Below, one piece after another: positions 1-9,043 of a stretch of DNA of 64,000 nt. The position numbers were made by a program, and so were the translations under genes. The notes under the pieces are model-generated. The model made no database searches and was not told where the DNA came from. It was given only the letters and a program-made list of their open reading frames with translations. The stretch is from CAJXQU01 sp965223825 (GTDB lineage: Bacteria; Pseudomonadota; Gammaproteobacteria; CAJXQU01): the NCBI GenBank assembly GCA_965223825.1, contig OZ245018.1:2108001-2172000 (forward strand), read 5' to 3'. Positions within the stretch are counted from its first letter, which is position 1, and each line of letters opens with the position of its first letter.

Positions 1-418
1 TATTGGCAAGATCATGAAATGCAGCGGATGTCATTACCACAATTGGGGCAGAATGCTCTTGTTCTGGAGAAGCTTGAAATATTTCACCGGGTTCTTCTTT
101 ATTTAACCAGTTTATTTCACCTCGATGTAAGTAAGGTGATAATTTTAAATGCATCGTTTCTACTGGTGCTTCTTTCAATTGAATAAATTTCTCAGGTGTG
201 TCTAACACTGAATCCGCTGACATTTCATTTTTGAAAAGCCCCACCATACAACAAACATTTCCTTCTTGTGTCATGCTGCCATTCGTATGCACATCATCAA
301 CGCGGGTAGACCAATATAGTGCATCTGGTTTTGCTTGCGCATCAGTAAATACATTATGAGATTGCGGTGTTTCAAATCGAAAAAGTGACAGTGTCATACA
401 CGTAGCCAAAGCGTTCAT
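1..418 (-). CDS. Partial protein, possibly spheroidene monooxygenase (CrtA)-like
   Basis: An open frame runs leftwards from an ATG at 418 to the window edge with no stop, giving the first 139 residues. GAGGATCAGT just before the ATG is a good ribosome binding site. The N-terminus reads MTLSLFRFET after a short lead, and around residues 85-100 there is a segment with LSPYLHRGEINW. The start SLFRF, the middle hydrophobic strand and the later SP..RG.W pattern remind me of CrtA, a haem monooxygenase that ketolates carotenoids, but the match is by eye and loose. No carotenoid genes are visible nearby. The 3' part is missing, so the family and the function remain open. Confidence 0.5.
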   Translation of the reverse strand, partial: MNALATCMTLSLFRFETPQSHNVFTDAQAKPDALYWSTRVDDVHTNGSMTQEGNVCCMVGLFKNEMSADSVLDTPEKFIQLKEAPVETMHLKLSPYLHRGEINWLNKEEPGEIFQASPEQEHSAPIVVMTSAAFHDLAN

Positions 419-918
419 ACTGATCCTCAATTTTTTATAATCAGAAGCACCGCTTTTTTCCTACGAAGCTCCTCCCTGGCAAATATCCTAACGTAGCTCT
501 CATGATGGGAAAAGACTATTTTCATAAAAATTATTGATTTAGATATAGAAGGGGTCAGTTTTCACATTCGAAAGTAAAAGTGTTTCATAACGCAACACTT
601 TTAATTAATAAATTCAATAGTTTTTAGATAATTAATATCTATATTTAATTGGATCTAATCAATTAAAAAACCACACAAATATCGAACAACAAGAAAATAT
701 AATAATCACTAACCTGTTTTTATTTTCAGAGCAGATTTATAGTTTTTATGACAGCAGTACTCTCACCTTGAAGAGTAGGAGGTGGAGCTTGGTGAAGAGG
801 TAATAATTTGTATTGGGCTTATAGCGCTTGAAAATAATAAAACCTTATCTTGTAAGGTCAGCACATATCATTTTAAACGGCTGAACTCATTAACAGGATA
901 TAAGCTTAGGTAAAACAT
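419..918. other. 500-bp A+T-rich intergenic region with a perfect hairpin
   Basis: No convincing gene is seen. The stretch is strongly A+T rich. At 575-603 there is a perfect 10-bp inverted repeat (TAAAAGTGTT and AACACTTTTA) around a 9-base loop, which could end transcription on either strand. Just left of it, at about 551-564, lies GGGGTCAGTTTTCAC, a motif with a near copy around 45290-45305. Confidence 0.5.
829..858 (-). terminator. Weak terminator candidate after the Rieske gene
   Basis: Read on the minus strand, ACCTTA and TAAGGT (842-847 and 853-858) form a 6-bp stem with a 5-base loop, followed by a T-rich run. It lies 60 bases past the stop of the Rieske oxygenase gene. The stem is short, so this is only a candidate. 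Confidence 0.35.
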
Positions 919-2007
919 TCAGCTCTTTTCATAACTTTCTATCGGCTCGCCTTGAGTGATCAAAACATTCCGTAGTTTTTGAATGATCGGAAAAATTTCT
1001 TGATTCCAATCCCCCCCTTGATTATCGAATGCAGCCTGTTCCAACTCGACAATTTCCCGATCTTCTTTAAAAATGCCATTCGTAAACCAAGTAATGATCG
1101 GCCACATAGCATGAATTAAACCGGGCGTGGCTGGTTTGCGGATCATGATCATACCAAACGTGTGGTTAATGCGTTGTTCTGCATCGACAGGAATATACAC
1201 ATTCCATAAATCCAAAGCAGGCTCGTCTGATCCGGCAGTATAAAATTGTAATGTTTGATAAGGGTATCCGGTACGAATTGTCATTAAGTCTTTTTCATCG
1301 CCGGGATTTTTTTTTGACATCCGACCAATAATAAATTTCTCACCAAAAGATTGCTTGCCCGCCGCACGTTCAAATGTGTAATCGCATTCTACCCAATCTT
1401 CACCATCTCGCATTTCGAGAAAAACGGTGCGGATCATGCCCATTAATTTTCGATGTAAAAATTGATGATTCATGTCCATTAAATTTTCATGCATAAATGA
1501 ATAATGGCATTTGACTTGGCTGTCTAGATAACGCGTTTTATAATTTTCATCCGCAAACGTGGGAATATCCGGAAATACCACCTCTTCCAGTTTTGTCCGA
1601 TCCCCAGGATAAATCCAGATCATCCCATAGGCTTCACGTGTCGGGTAACTCCTGACCCCATTGGGTAACTGCTTGTCTTTATCAAGATACGGCACGTTGA
1701 CGCATTTTCCGGTTTTGTCATACGTCCAACAGTGATAACCGCATTGCACATATTTGGTATTGACCACCCCTCGACTCAATGGAACTTGGCGATGCGCACA
1801 GCGATCTTCCAACGCAAACACCTCATCGTCATTGCCTCTCACCAGCACGACAGGCTCCCCCGCAAAAGATCGCGCTAACGTCTTTTTCTGTTTAAGTTGC
1901 TTACTCAACGCAATCGGATACCAGAAGTCTTGGTGAAGACCAATCTTTCGTATATCCGGTGAGTTTGGTTGGTGGTTATGCGTTAATGGTTGACTAGCGG
2001 TATCCAT
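919..2007 (-). CDS. Rieske [2Fe-2S] non-haem iron oxygenase, VanA-like
   Basis: The 362-residue protein has the architecture of a ring-hydroxylating oxygenase alpha subunit. The Rieske motif CAHRQVPLSRG...CGYH (about residues 69-92) supplies the two Cys and two His that bind the [2Fe-2S] cluster. The mononuclear iron site is visible as NLMDMNHQFLHRK (about 176-188), with the usual Asp/His/His layout. Length and layout fit the vanillate demethylase (VanA) and pheophorbide oxygenase branch better than the longer dioxygenase alpha subunits. These enzymes need a separate reductase, and none is encoded beside it. The gene stands alone, so the substrate cannot be told. The start was chosen because ATG at 2007 leaves a plausible short lead before the Rieske domain. 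Confidence 0.85.
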   Translation of the reverse strand: MDTASQPLTHNHQPNSPDIRKIGLHQDFWYPIALSKQLKQKKTLARSFAGEPVVLVRGNDDEVFALEDRCAHRQVPLSRGVVNTKYVQCGYHCWTYDKTGKCVNVPYLDKDKQLPNGVRSYPTREAYGMIWIYPGDRTKLEEVVFPDIPTFADENYKTRYLDSQVKCHYSFMHENLMDMNHQFLHRKLMGMIRTVFLEMRDGEDWVECDYTFERAAGKQSFGEKFIIGRMSKKNPGDEKDLMTIRTGYPYQTLQFYTAGSDEPALDLWNVYIPVDAEQRINHTFGMIMIRKPATPGLIHAMWPIITWFTNGIFKEDREIVELEQAAFDNQGGDWNQEIFPIIQKLRNVLITQGEPIESYEKS

Positions 2008-2083
2008 AAATATTCCTTTTAAAAAGTCGCGAGTATTTTACCCAAAGTCGTGTTGCAGGTTCTGCTTATCGTCGTCGGAATGA

Positions 2084-2365
2084 CCTTACGATAAAACATC
2101 TGTTCCGACAAAATCCAGTTTAGAGAGTGCTACTTTCTCACTTGCTGTTCTCCCCATTAATGACACCGAGGATCAGGAATTTATCCCCAAAATATACAAT
2201 ACAGTAAAGCATCGTCAGGTTACGGTTTATGATCTAACGCATAATCGTGTAAATTTACCTTTTAGACATCGACAAACTCAACATGAGCATGTGCTTCTAT
2301 GGTCCGTTCAACGATTGATTTATCCCCAGTTAATTATTTCAATTTACATACTTAACGGTGTCTAA
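2084..2365 (+). pseudogene. Possible gene remnant without a start codon
   Basis: A frame of about 93 codons with protein-like composition, containing KIYNTVKHRQVTVYDL and FRHRQTQHEHVLLW, runs between a TGA at 2081 and a TAA at 2363. It contains no ATG, and only late GTG or TTG codons. It ends by overlapping the start of the SDR gene. It could be the 3' end of a lost gene, perhaps an alpha/beta hydrolase, but it could also be chance. I do not assign a function. Confidence 0.25.
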
Positions 2366-2366
2366 A

Positions 2367-3107
2367 ATGACAAGTGATCAGATTACCGCATCCACTCTCG
2401 TCGTCGGTGCTAGTGGCGCAACTGGCAAACGGCTTGTCGAACAGTTGCTCGACAGAGAAATAAACGTCAAAGCCATCATCAGACCAAGCAGCAACCTACC
2501 CGATCACCTCAAAAACCACCCAAAGCTGACCATAATCCACGCAAATATTCTTGAGCTGACCGATGCCGAGTTGACCCAACACCTCATCGGCTGCAATGCG
2601 ATCGCCTCATGTCTTGGTCACAATTTGAGCTTTAAAGGGCTCTTTGGACAACCACGCCGGCTTGTCACCGATAGCGTACGGCAATTGTGTCACGCCGTGA
2701 AAACACTTGCGCCTGACCAACCCGTCAAATTTATTCTGATGAACACCACGGGTAATCACCACCACGACATAGACGACCCAATCTCGTTTAAGCAAAAATG
2801 CGTGATCACACTTATCAGATTACTCCTCCCACCGCATCCTGATAACGAACAAGCCGCTGCTGTACTTCAAGTCGAAATTGGGCAACAACACGATCACATC
2901 GAATGGGTGGTCGTCCGGCCAGACAGCTTAACGGATGACATTCAGGCAACCAACTACACACTCCACACTTCCCCGATCAGAAGCGCGATCTTTGACCCAG
3001 GAAAAACCAGCCGAATTAATGTCGGGCATTTTATGGCGGAGTTAGTTGTAAACGATCAACTTTGGGAAGAATGGGTCGGGCAAATGCCGGTGATTTATAA
3101 CCAATGA
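2367..3107 (+). CDS. NAD(P)-binding atypical SDR protein
   Basis: A 246-residue protein with an N-terminal Rossmann motif VVGASGATGKRLVEQLL, typical of the NAD(P)H-binding atypical short-chain dehydrogenases (NmrA/YwnB-like). The rest fits one alpha/beta domain: an Arg after the second strand (AIIRPS) suggests NADP preference, and VVVRPDSLTDD near residue 190 is the usual late strand. The catalytic YxxxK of classical SDRs is absent, as is common in this branch. A GTG three codons upstream (2358) is an alternative start, but I prefer the ATG at 2367. It sits alone between unrelated genes and its substrate is unknown. Confidence 0.8.
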   Translation: MTSDQITASTLVVGASGATGKRLVEQLLDREINVKAIIRPSSNLPDHLKNHPKLTIIHANILELTDAELTQHLIGCNAIASCLGHNLSFKGLFGQPRRLVTDSVRQLCHAVKTLAPDQPVKFILMNTTGNHHHDIDDPISFKQKCVITLIRLLLPPHPDNEQAAAVLQVEIGQQHDHIEWVVVRPDSLTDDIQATNYTLHTSPIRSAIFDPGKTSRINVGHFMAELVVNDQLWEEWVGQMPVIYNQ

Positions 3108-3308
3108 CTCCTAGACAATTCATGACATGATCACAAACTGCGTCATCTAACATTCACTCACCTTCGTTCAGTCAAACAATTTCGCTAGTTGCACCGTCAC
3201 TCAAATCAACTAAGAAATATCTCCCCCCACCATCCCCTGTGCTAGAATCCCCCGTTTTTAAAGCTTCACAACGTCGCGTTGCGGCGTGTCGTAATTTTCA
3301 GGAGAATC

Positions 3309-4802
3309 ATGCTGTTACTTTCCAAAAAGCAGGACTGGCTAGGGAATGTCCGTGGGGATATTTTGGCTGGTCTGGTCGTGGCGCTTGCGCTTATTCCCGA
3401 GGCGATTGCCTTTTCTATTATCGCGGGTGTTGATCCGAAAGTTGGTCTGTACGCATCATTTTGTATCGCTGTGATCACCGCAATCGTCGGTGGACGACCC
3501 GGTATGATCAGCGCCGCCACGGGCGCAATGGCCTTACTCATGGTCACGCTGGTGAAAGAACACGGACTCGAATATCTCCTCGTCGCAACCTTATTAACCG
3601 GCGCGATTCAAATCGTCATGGGTTATTTGAAACTCGGTAGTTTGATGAGCTTTGTCTCCAGCTCCGTGGTAACCGGTTTTGTAAACGCCCTTGCGATTCT
3701 GATTTTTATGGCGCAATTACCAGAGCTCACCAACGTGACTTGGCATGTTTATGCGATGACAGCCGCCGGTCTCGGTGTGATCTACCTCTTTCCTTATCTC
3801 CCCGTGATCGGTAAATCCATTCCCTCGCCACTGGTGTGTATTGTTTTGCTCACCACCGTCGCGGTTTTTCTCGGCATGGATATTCGCACCGTCGGCGACA
3901 TGGGCGAACTACCGGACACGCTGCCGATGTTCCTTTGGCCAGATGTACCGTTGAATCTGGAAACACTGAAAATCGTCTTACCGTACGCCTTACCGCTCGC
4001 CGTAGTGGGTTTGTTGGAATCCTTAATGACCGCCACGATCGTTGATGATCTAACCGACACCACCAGTGATAAAAATCGCGAGTGTAAAGGTCAGGGTATT
4101 GCCAATATTGGTGCGGGTTTATTCGGTGGTATGGCTGGTTGCGCGATGATCGGACAATCCGTGATTAACGTAAAATCCGGTGGACGTGGACGATTATCAA
4201 CTATGATCGCAGGCGTTATGTTGATCATTCTGGTGGTGTTCCTCGATGATCTGATCAAACAAATTCCCATGGCTGCGTTAGTCGCGGTGATGATTATGGT
4301 CTCCATCGGTACGTTCAGTTGGAGTTCGGTGATCAATCTCAACAAAAACCCGTTATCTTCAAATATTGTCATGATCGCAACCGTGATCGTAGTTGTCTGG
4401 ACGCATAACCTGGCGCTTGGCGTGTTTGTTGGCGTGTTACTCGCCGCGTTATTTTTCGCGAATAAAATCAGTCATTTTATGTATGTGGAATCCGAATTTA
4501 ATGACGAAACGGACACCCGTCATTATCGTGTCGTCGGGCAGGTTTTCTTCAACTCGGCCGGTAAATTTACCGACTCGTTCGATTTCAAAGAGGCTGTAGA
4601 AAAAATCGTTATCGACGTCACGCGCGCGCATTTCTGGGACATTACGTCCGTCAGCGCGCTAGATAAAGTCGTGATCAAATTTCGTCGTGAAGGTGCCGAT
4701 GTTGAGCTGATCGGCTTAAATGAAGCCAGCGCAACGATTGTGGATCGTTTCGGCGTGCATGATAAACCAGAAGAAATTGATAAAGTTTTGGGAGGCCACT
4801 GA
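3309..4802 (+). CDS. SulP family anion transporter with STAS domain
   Basis: A 497-residue inner-membrane protein of the SulP/SLC26 family, which carries sulfate, bicarbonate or other anions. The family signature region ALALIPEAIAFSIIAGV lies near residues 20-36, followed by many membrane helices. A cytoplasmic STAS domain fills roughly residues 400-490 (VEKIVIDVTRAHFWDITSVS). The start at 3309 is set by a strong AGGAGA at 3300-3305, rather than an upstream TTG. The stop codon overlaps the start of the universal stress protein gene by one base, so the two are translated together. That pairing suggests the stress protein tunes the transporter, but sulfate versus bicarbonate cannot be decided here. 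Confidence 0.9.
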   Translation: MLLLSKKQDWLGNVRGDILAGLVVALALIPEAIAFSIIAGVDPKVGLYASFCIAVITAIVGGRPGMISAATGAMALLMVTLVKEHGLEYLLVATLLTGAIQIVMGYLKLGSLMSFVSSSVVTGFVNALAILIFMAQLPELTNVTWHVYAMTAAGLGVIYLFPYLPVIGKSIPSPLVCIVLLTTVAVFLGMDIRTVGDMGELPDTLPMFLWPDVPLNLETLKIVLPYALPLAVVGLLESLMTATIVDDLTDTTSDKNRECKGQGIANIGAGLFGGMAGCAMIGQSVINVKSGGRGRLSTMIAGVMLIILVVFLDDLIKQIPMAALVAVMIMVSIGTFSWSSVINLNKNPLSSNIVMIATVIVVVWTHNLALGVFVGVLLAALFFANKISHFMYVESEFNDETDTRHYRVVGQVFFNSAGKFTDSFDFKEAVEKIVIDVTRAHFWDITSVSALDKVVIKFRREGADVELIGLNEASATIVDRFGVHDKPEEIDKVLGGH

Positions 4803-5674
4803 TGTCTAACAACGAACTGAACCACATTTTCGTCACCGCCTGTGTTGACGGTGCCGCACTCAGCGACAGTGTTTGCGACTATGCTGCATGGGTTGCACAA
4901 CGCGTTAATGCGCCGCTGAAGTTGTTACACACCATTGATCATCATCAAGAGCATGCAACGAAAACCGATCTAACCGGCAATTTGGTGATGGATAATCGCG
5001 ATCAACTCTTGGCCGAATACACCACAGAAGAGCAGGCACGTCACAAGGCGCGCCTTCAGGAAGGCAAAGCCCTGTTGAATGCCGCTCGAGATCGTCTCGA
5101 ACCGCATAATGCACCGCTGATCGAAATTTGCCTGCAACATGGCGCGTTGATCGACTCGTTAGTTGAACTAGAAGAGCGCATCCGGATTTTAGTCATCGGT
5201 GCTCGCGGTCGTGTACACGAGGCGCAGCGTGATCAGATCGGCTCCAAGCTCGAATCCATGATCCGCTCTTTGCATCGCCCTATCTTGGTAGCTTACGATC
5301 AGTTCATTGCACCGCAGAAAATCATGATCGCTTACAACGGTAAAGCCACCTCAGAAAAAGCCATTGAGCTAGTTGCGAACAGCCCCCTTTGTCAGGGGTT
5401 GGATTGTCATTTAGTTTCTGTCAGTAAAAAAGGCATAAACGACTCGTTGCTTGAGGCACCAACGGCTCGTTTGCAAAATGTGGGTCTGAATGTCACAACA
5501 CGCATCTTAGAAGGCAAACCACTGGAAGCGTTGTTAAACTACCAAACTGCTGAAAAGATCGATCTGACCATGATGGGCGCATATTCACACACGCGCTTGC
5601 ATGATCTGATCGTCGGTAGCTTTACGACAAAAATGTTATTGAATACGCATACGCCATTATTGTTGCTGCGTTAA
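4802..5674 (+). CDS. Tandem universal stress protein (UspA family)
   Basis: A 290-residue soluble protein made of two UspA domains in tandem, as in UspE-type proteins. The ATP-binding loop of domain one is IGARGRVHEAQRDQIGSKLE (near 140-160). Domain two has MMGAYSHTRLHDLIVGS near 255-272. The second loop departs from the strict G-2x-G-9x-G spacing, so ATP binding there is less certain. The gene overlaps the SulP transporter gene (TGATG), which points to joint expression and a role in anion uptake control or stress protection. A bidirectional hairpin follows the stop codon. Confidence 0.9.
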   Translation: MSNNELNHIFVTACVDGAALSDSVCDYAAWVAQRVNAPLKLLHTIDHHQEHATKTDLTGNLVMDNRDQLLAEYTTEEQARHKARLQEGKALLNAARDRLEPHNAPLIEICLQHGALIDSLVELEERIRILVIGARGRVHEAQRDQIGSKLESMIRSLHRPILVAYDQFIAPQKIMIAYNGKATSEKAIELVANSPLCQGLDCHLVSVSKKGINDSLLEAPTARLQNVGLNVTTRILEGKPLEALLNYQTAEKIDLTMMGAYSHTRLHDLIVGSFTTKMLLNTHTPLLLLR

Positions 5675-5732
5675 GTTTTCATCCCTTCTGAAAAAGCAGG
5701 CCCCGGACAGGTTGACACTGAAACAGATGAAC

Positions 5733-5772
5733 TGATCGGGTTCTCTCCTATTTAGGCTAAAGAACCCGATCA
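5733..5772. terminator. Perfect 12-bp stem between convergent genes
   Basis: TGATCGGGTTCT (5733-5744) and AGAACCCGATCA (5761-5772) form a perfect 12-bp stem around a 16-base loop. The hairpin sits between the stop codons of two convergent genes, so it probably ends both transcripts. It lacks a clean T-run on either side. Confidence 0.6.
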
Positions 5773-5782
5773 CAACCTCGAT

Positions 5783-6370
5783 TTAGTTCTGTGAGGGATA
5801 TAACCAGCCTTTCAACAAGGCGGTCACGCGCGGCATGATCACATACGTGAGTAATAACACCTGCACCACACTCACCAACGCAATGCGTAACACCATCGGT
5901 AACGGTGCGAGTTGATCGGCAAACAGTACATTCACCAACAGTACGAGAATAAACACCACAACCGACAGTACGAAGGCCATTTTATGTTTGTTCGGTGGCG
6001 CTTGTACGGGCACATCCGGTAATGAAAACCAAGTCTCAAGACCTGTCGCCTTGGTAATTCGTGCTTCCCCAACCGTGATCGGCTCCAGTTCTTTCAAACA
6101 TGATGCACGCTGTTCAGACAATTCCCACGCACGTTGATTCGCGTAATTATCAAAGCGCACGAGCAGTACATATTCGCCACCCGTGCGTGAGGATGGCTTG
6201 AGCACATCAACACCACGATGGCCTGCAAAGGTTGACCCAACGACAATAATTTTGCGCACCCATTCTTCATACAGTGCTTCTTTTCCGGGTTTTATTCGTC
6301 GCGCAATACTGACCGTTACGGGCCCGACATCGTGCTCGTGTGTGTTTTCTTTTTCACTATTCATGGTCAA
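5783..6370 (-). CDS. Antibiotic biosynthesis monooxygenase-domain membrane protein
   Basis: A 195-residue protein. Residues about 15-110 form a ferredoxin-like ABM (antibiotic biosynthesis monooxygenase) fold: VTVSIARRIKPGKEALYEEW opens it and EYVLLVRFDNYANQRAW follows. The C-terminal part has two hydrophobic helices (about 130-150 and 160-182), which would anchor it in the inner membrane. This ABM-plus-two-helix layout is a conserved but uncharacterised family, and enzymatic activity is not established. The gene ends at the shared hairpin and lies downstream of the DUF2238 gene on the same strand with a 27-base gap, so the two may be one transcript. Confidence 0.75.
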   Translation of the reverse strand: MTMNSEKENTHEHDVGPVTVSIARRIKPGKEALYEEWVRKIIVVGSTFAGHRGVDVLKPSSRTGGEYVLLVRFDNYANQRAWELSEQRASCLKELEPITVGEARITKATGLETWFSLPDVPVQAPPNKHKMAFVLSVVVFILVLLVNVLFADQLAPLPMVLRIALVSVVQVLLLTYVIMPRVTALLKGWLYPSQN

Positions 6371-6397
6371 AGTGGTACGTTCTAAACTCCATCAACA

Positions 6398-7123
6398 TTA
6401 TTTATTGTCATTCAACATCCGCCCGATCTCATCTTCCCCTAACGGTTTCGGGTTTTTTACCCGTAGACTCTCCGCCCATTCAGCGGCAAAATCTCGTTGC
6501 AGGGTAAAGTTGAGAGAAGCGGTAATAAACATGGCGATCAGCGCTCCGAGGCTGGCTAATCCCATATCCTTATGCGCATCCCAAACATCCCCTTGCGTGC
6601 CGAGATAGGCCATACCGAGATCACCTCCAAACAATATCGCCACTGCCCACTCGACCAGCTCGTAAAGCATGGACGTCGACATGGTCAGATCTAACGGTAA
6701 AAAATAGGCCCAAAACCCTTTGACATTAACGATACGGATAAAGACCTCGCGAATAGGGTACGCAAGTAATAAACCGTAACAAAAATGCACTAAACGGTCG
6801 AAATGATTTCGCTCCCATCCCATCAACGCATTAAATGATTGGCCAGTGAGATCGTGAAACCAACGATCATAAGGCACCTCCGCATACGTGTAATGCGCGC
6901 CGATTTGATGCAGACAAAGGAAAATAAAGATTAACGTATACGAGACACGTGAAAGCGGAAATTTTTTAAAGGTTGTTGCGAGCAAGATCGCCGCGGCCAC
7001 GACGAGTACATTTTCTAACATCCAATCATGCGGATGGAGAGGATTGATCGCCCAAATCACCCACCAGATCGCGAATAGAATAGATAGCGCAATGAAATAC
7101 TGTTTATGCGTTATTTTTATCAT
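6398..7123 (-). CDS. DUF2238 (YjdF-like) inner-membrane protein
   Basis: A 241-residue protein with about six hydrophobic helices. It has the conserved features of DUF2238, the YjdF family: the HQIGAHYTYAEVP segment near residues 77-89, HFDRLVHFCYG, a loop with MLYELVEWA, and GTQGDVWDAHKDM near 190-202. The conserved acidic and His residues in these loops suggest a membrane enzyme or metal site, but no function has been established that I know of. It is divergent from the Kef antiporter gene, 35 bases away, so the two probably share a short promoter region. Confidence 0.85.
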   Translation of the reverse strand: MIKITHKQYFIALSILFAIWWVIWAINPLHPHDWMLENVLVVAAAILLATTFKKFPLSRVSYTLIFIFLCLHQIGAHYTYAEVPYDRWFHDLTGQSFNALMGWERNHFDRLVHFCYGLLLAYPIREVFIRIVNVKGFWAYFLPLDLTMSTSMLYELVEWAVAILFGGDLGMAYLGTQGDVWDAHKDMGLASLGALIAMFITASLNFTLQRDFAAEWAESLRVKNPKPLGEDEIGRMLNDNK

Positions 7124-7158
7124 TTTAAATTCACACTTTTCCAGTAATACTTATCATT

Positions 7159-8880
7159 ATGCACGATAACAGCTACCTATTTCAGATACTAATTCTCCTT
7201 GCCGCAGCGGTGGTGGCTGTCCCGGTCTTTCGTCGAATTGGCCTCGGTACCGTCTTAGGCTATCTGTTTGCAGGTATTACAATTGGGCCGTGGGGACTCG
7301 GGTTGATCAAAGCGACAGAAGATATTCGTCACATCGCTGAATTCGGTGTGATCTTCCTACTCTTTCTGATCGGTATTGAACTCAAACCTTCACGTTTGTG
7401 GCGTCTGCGCAAATTTGTTTTTGGACTTGGATCGGCGCAAGTCATCATCACCGGCTTGGTGCTAACGGGTACTGCTTGGTTATTTGGTTTTTCTCTCAAA
7501 GCCGCCGTGATCACCGGCTTTGCCTTAGCCCTTTCTTCTACCGCTTTCGCGATCCAAATCCTCACCGAAAACCGCGCGTTAAATACGCAACACGGGCGTA
7601 CGACATTTTCAATATTACTCCTGCAAGATCTGGCCGTAATCCCACTGCTAACGCTTGTCTCGCTACTCGCAGAAGATGTCAGTCTTGCCGCTGGCTTGGA
7701 GTTCGCCTTATTAGACGCAGTGATCGCGATCAGCCTTGTGTTCCTCACAGGACGATACCTGTTAAACCCTTTTCTTAGAATTGTCGCCAGTAGCCGAACA
7801 TCAGAAGTATTTGTCGCCGCCGCCGTTTTAGCCATTCTTGGAACCGCAGTACTCATGGAAAAAGCCGGTTTATCGATGGCGCTAGGGGCATTCCTTGCAG
7901 GGTTGATGTTGTCCGAATCGCACTTTCGGCATCAGATCACGGCAGATATTATGCCTTTCCGTGCGATCTTACTCGGCTTATTTTTCATGTCTGTCGGTAT
8001 GAGTATCGATTTTGGTCTACTCGCTGAAAACGCGTTTTTAATCTTTGGCTTACTGTTCGGTTTGCTGATCATTAAAATTCTCGTTCTACTGATGTTGACG
8101 CAACTATTCGGTGCAAAACTCAGCGACGGAATGCACACTGCCGTGCTGCTATCTCAAAGTGGCGAGTTCGCTTTTATCTTGTTTGGACTGGCGACGCTAC
8201 AAGGCGTGATGCAACCTGAACAAGCGCAATTGCTAACTGTCGTGGTTGCCCTCTCGATGGCCAGCACGCCGCTGCTGGTGAAATTGCAGGAGAAAATTGA
8301 CCGTCAATATATTAGCCGATCAAATGCGCATCCGATCAGTGAAATCAATGCGCTAGAAAGCCCACCGCAAATCATCATTGCTGGATTTGGTCGTGTTGGC
8401 CGCCGCGTAGCGAAACTACTCGACCGCAGCCAAACCCCTTACGTCGCCCTCGATAGTAAAGCCGAACGTATTGCACGACTTCACGCCGCGGGTGTACCCG
8501 TGTTTTTTGGGGATGCCAGCCGTTCAGACGTATTGCATGCCGCCGGTGCAGCAGAAGCGAAAGCCATTGTCATCACGTTGGACGATTTTGATGCAACCGA
8601 ACGCTTAGTGGGGATCGCGCATGAACATTACCCAAACCTGAAGATCTTCGCCCGTGCACATAATCAAGAGCACTGTCGCAAATTGCATAACGCAGGCGCA
8701 ACACTCGCCATCTCGGAAACCATGGAAACGAGCGTGCAACTCGGCAGTGCTGCCATGGATATCAATGGTTTTGAGCAAAGTGAAATCCTGCAAATCGTCA
8801 GCCAGTTTCGCGATGAATACTATGCCGAAATCAACCCAGAATGGGATAAACCGGAAGCGAAACCGGCGGATAAAAAGTAG
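7159..8880 (+). CDS. CPA2 monovalent cation:proton antiporter, KefB/KefC-like
   Basis: A 573-residue protein. Residues 1-380 form the membrane exchanger domain with about a dozen helices and the conserved stretches LLFLIGIELKPSRLW and LLLQDLAVIPLL. A cytoplasmic RCK (TrkA-N) domain follows, with the nucleotide-binding motif IIIAGFGRVGRRVAKLLDRS near 398-417 and an acidic residue after the second strand (ALDSKAERI). This is the layout of the KefB/KefC glutathione-gated potassium efflux systems and close relatives. No kefF/kefG-type quinone reductase is adjacent, so gating by glutathione adducts cannot be claimed. Confidence 0.88.
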   Translation: MHDNSYLFQILILLAAAVVAVPVFRRIGLGTVLGYLFAGITIGPWGLGLIKATEDIRHIAEFGVIFLLFLIGIELKPSRLWRLRKFVFGLGSAQVIITGLVLTGTAWLFGFSLKAAVITGFALALSSTAFAIQILTENRALNTQHGRTTFSILLLQDLAVIPLLTLVSLLAEDVSLAAGLEFALLDAVIAISLVFLTGRYLLNPFLRIVASSRTSEVFVAAAVLAILGTAVLMEKAGLSMALGAFLAGLMLSESHFRHQITADIMPFRAILLGLFFMSVGMSIDFGLLAENAFLIFGLLFGLLIIKILVLLMLTQLFGAKLSDGMHTAVLLSQSGEFAFILFGLATLQGVMQPEQAQLLTVVVALSMASTPLLVKLQEKIDRQYISRSNAHPISEINALESPPQIIIAGFGRVGRRVAKLLDRSQTPYVALDSKAERIARLHAAGVPVFFGDASRSDVLHAAGAAEAKAIVITLDDFDATERLVGIAHEHYPNLKIFARAHNQEHCRKLHNAGATLAISETMETSVQLGSAAMDINGFEQSEILQIVSQFRDEYYAEINPEWDKPEAKPADKK

Positions 8881-8961
8881 ATCAATATTTTAAACTTCCG
8901 CCCTTATTACGATCACATTCGCAGTTCAAACAGGCTTTCTTCCTAATCGTACTTCCGTCTA

Positions 8962-9004
8962 TTGACATTCACGCCATTCGCGAATGATAATGATTCTCGT
9001 TTAT
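8962..9004 (+). promoter_or_regulatory. Sigma-70 promoter overlapped by a Fur box
   Basis: TTGACA at 8962-8967 and GATAAT at 8986-8991 with an 18-base spacer make a good sigma-70 promoter. GATAATGATTCTCGTTTAT at 8986-9004 matches the 19-base Fur consensus at 13 positions and covers the -10 element. The layout predicts repression by Fur when iron is plentiful. The downstream gene starts at 9044. Confidence 0.7.
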
Positions 9005-9043
9005 ATCTATCAATCAACCTAATGGTTTTGGAGGTGAAAATCG

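Noticed and set aside
4523..4900. 125-codon minus-strand frame across the SulP/Usp junction
   Set aside because: It lies inside two well-supported genes and has no ribosome binding site or known domain.
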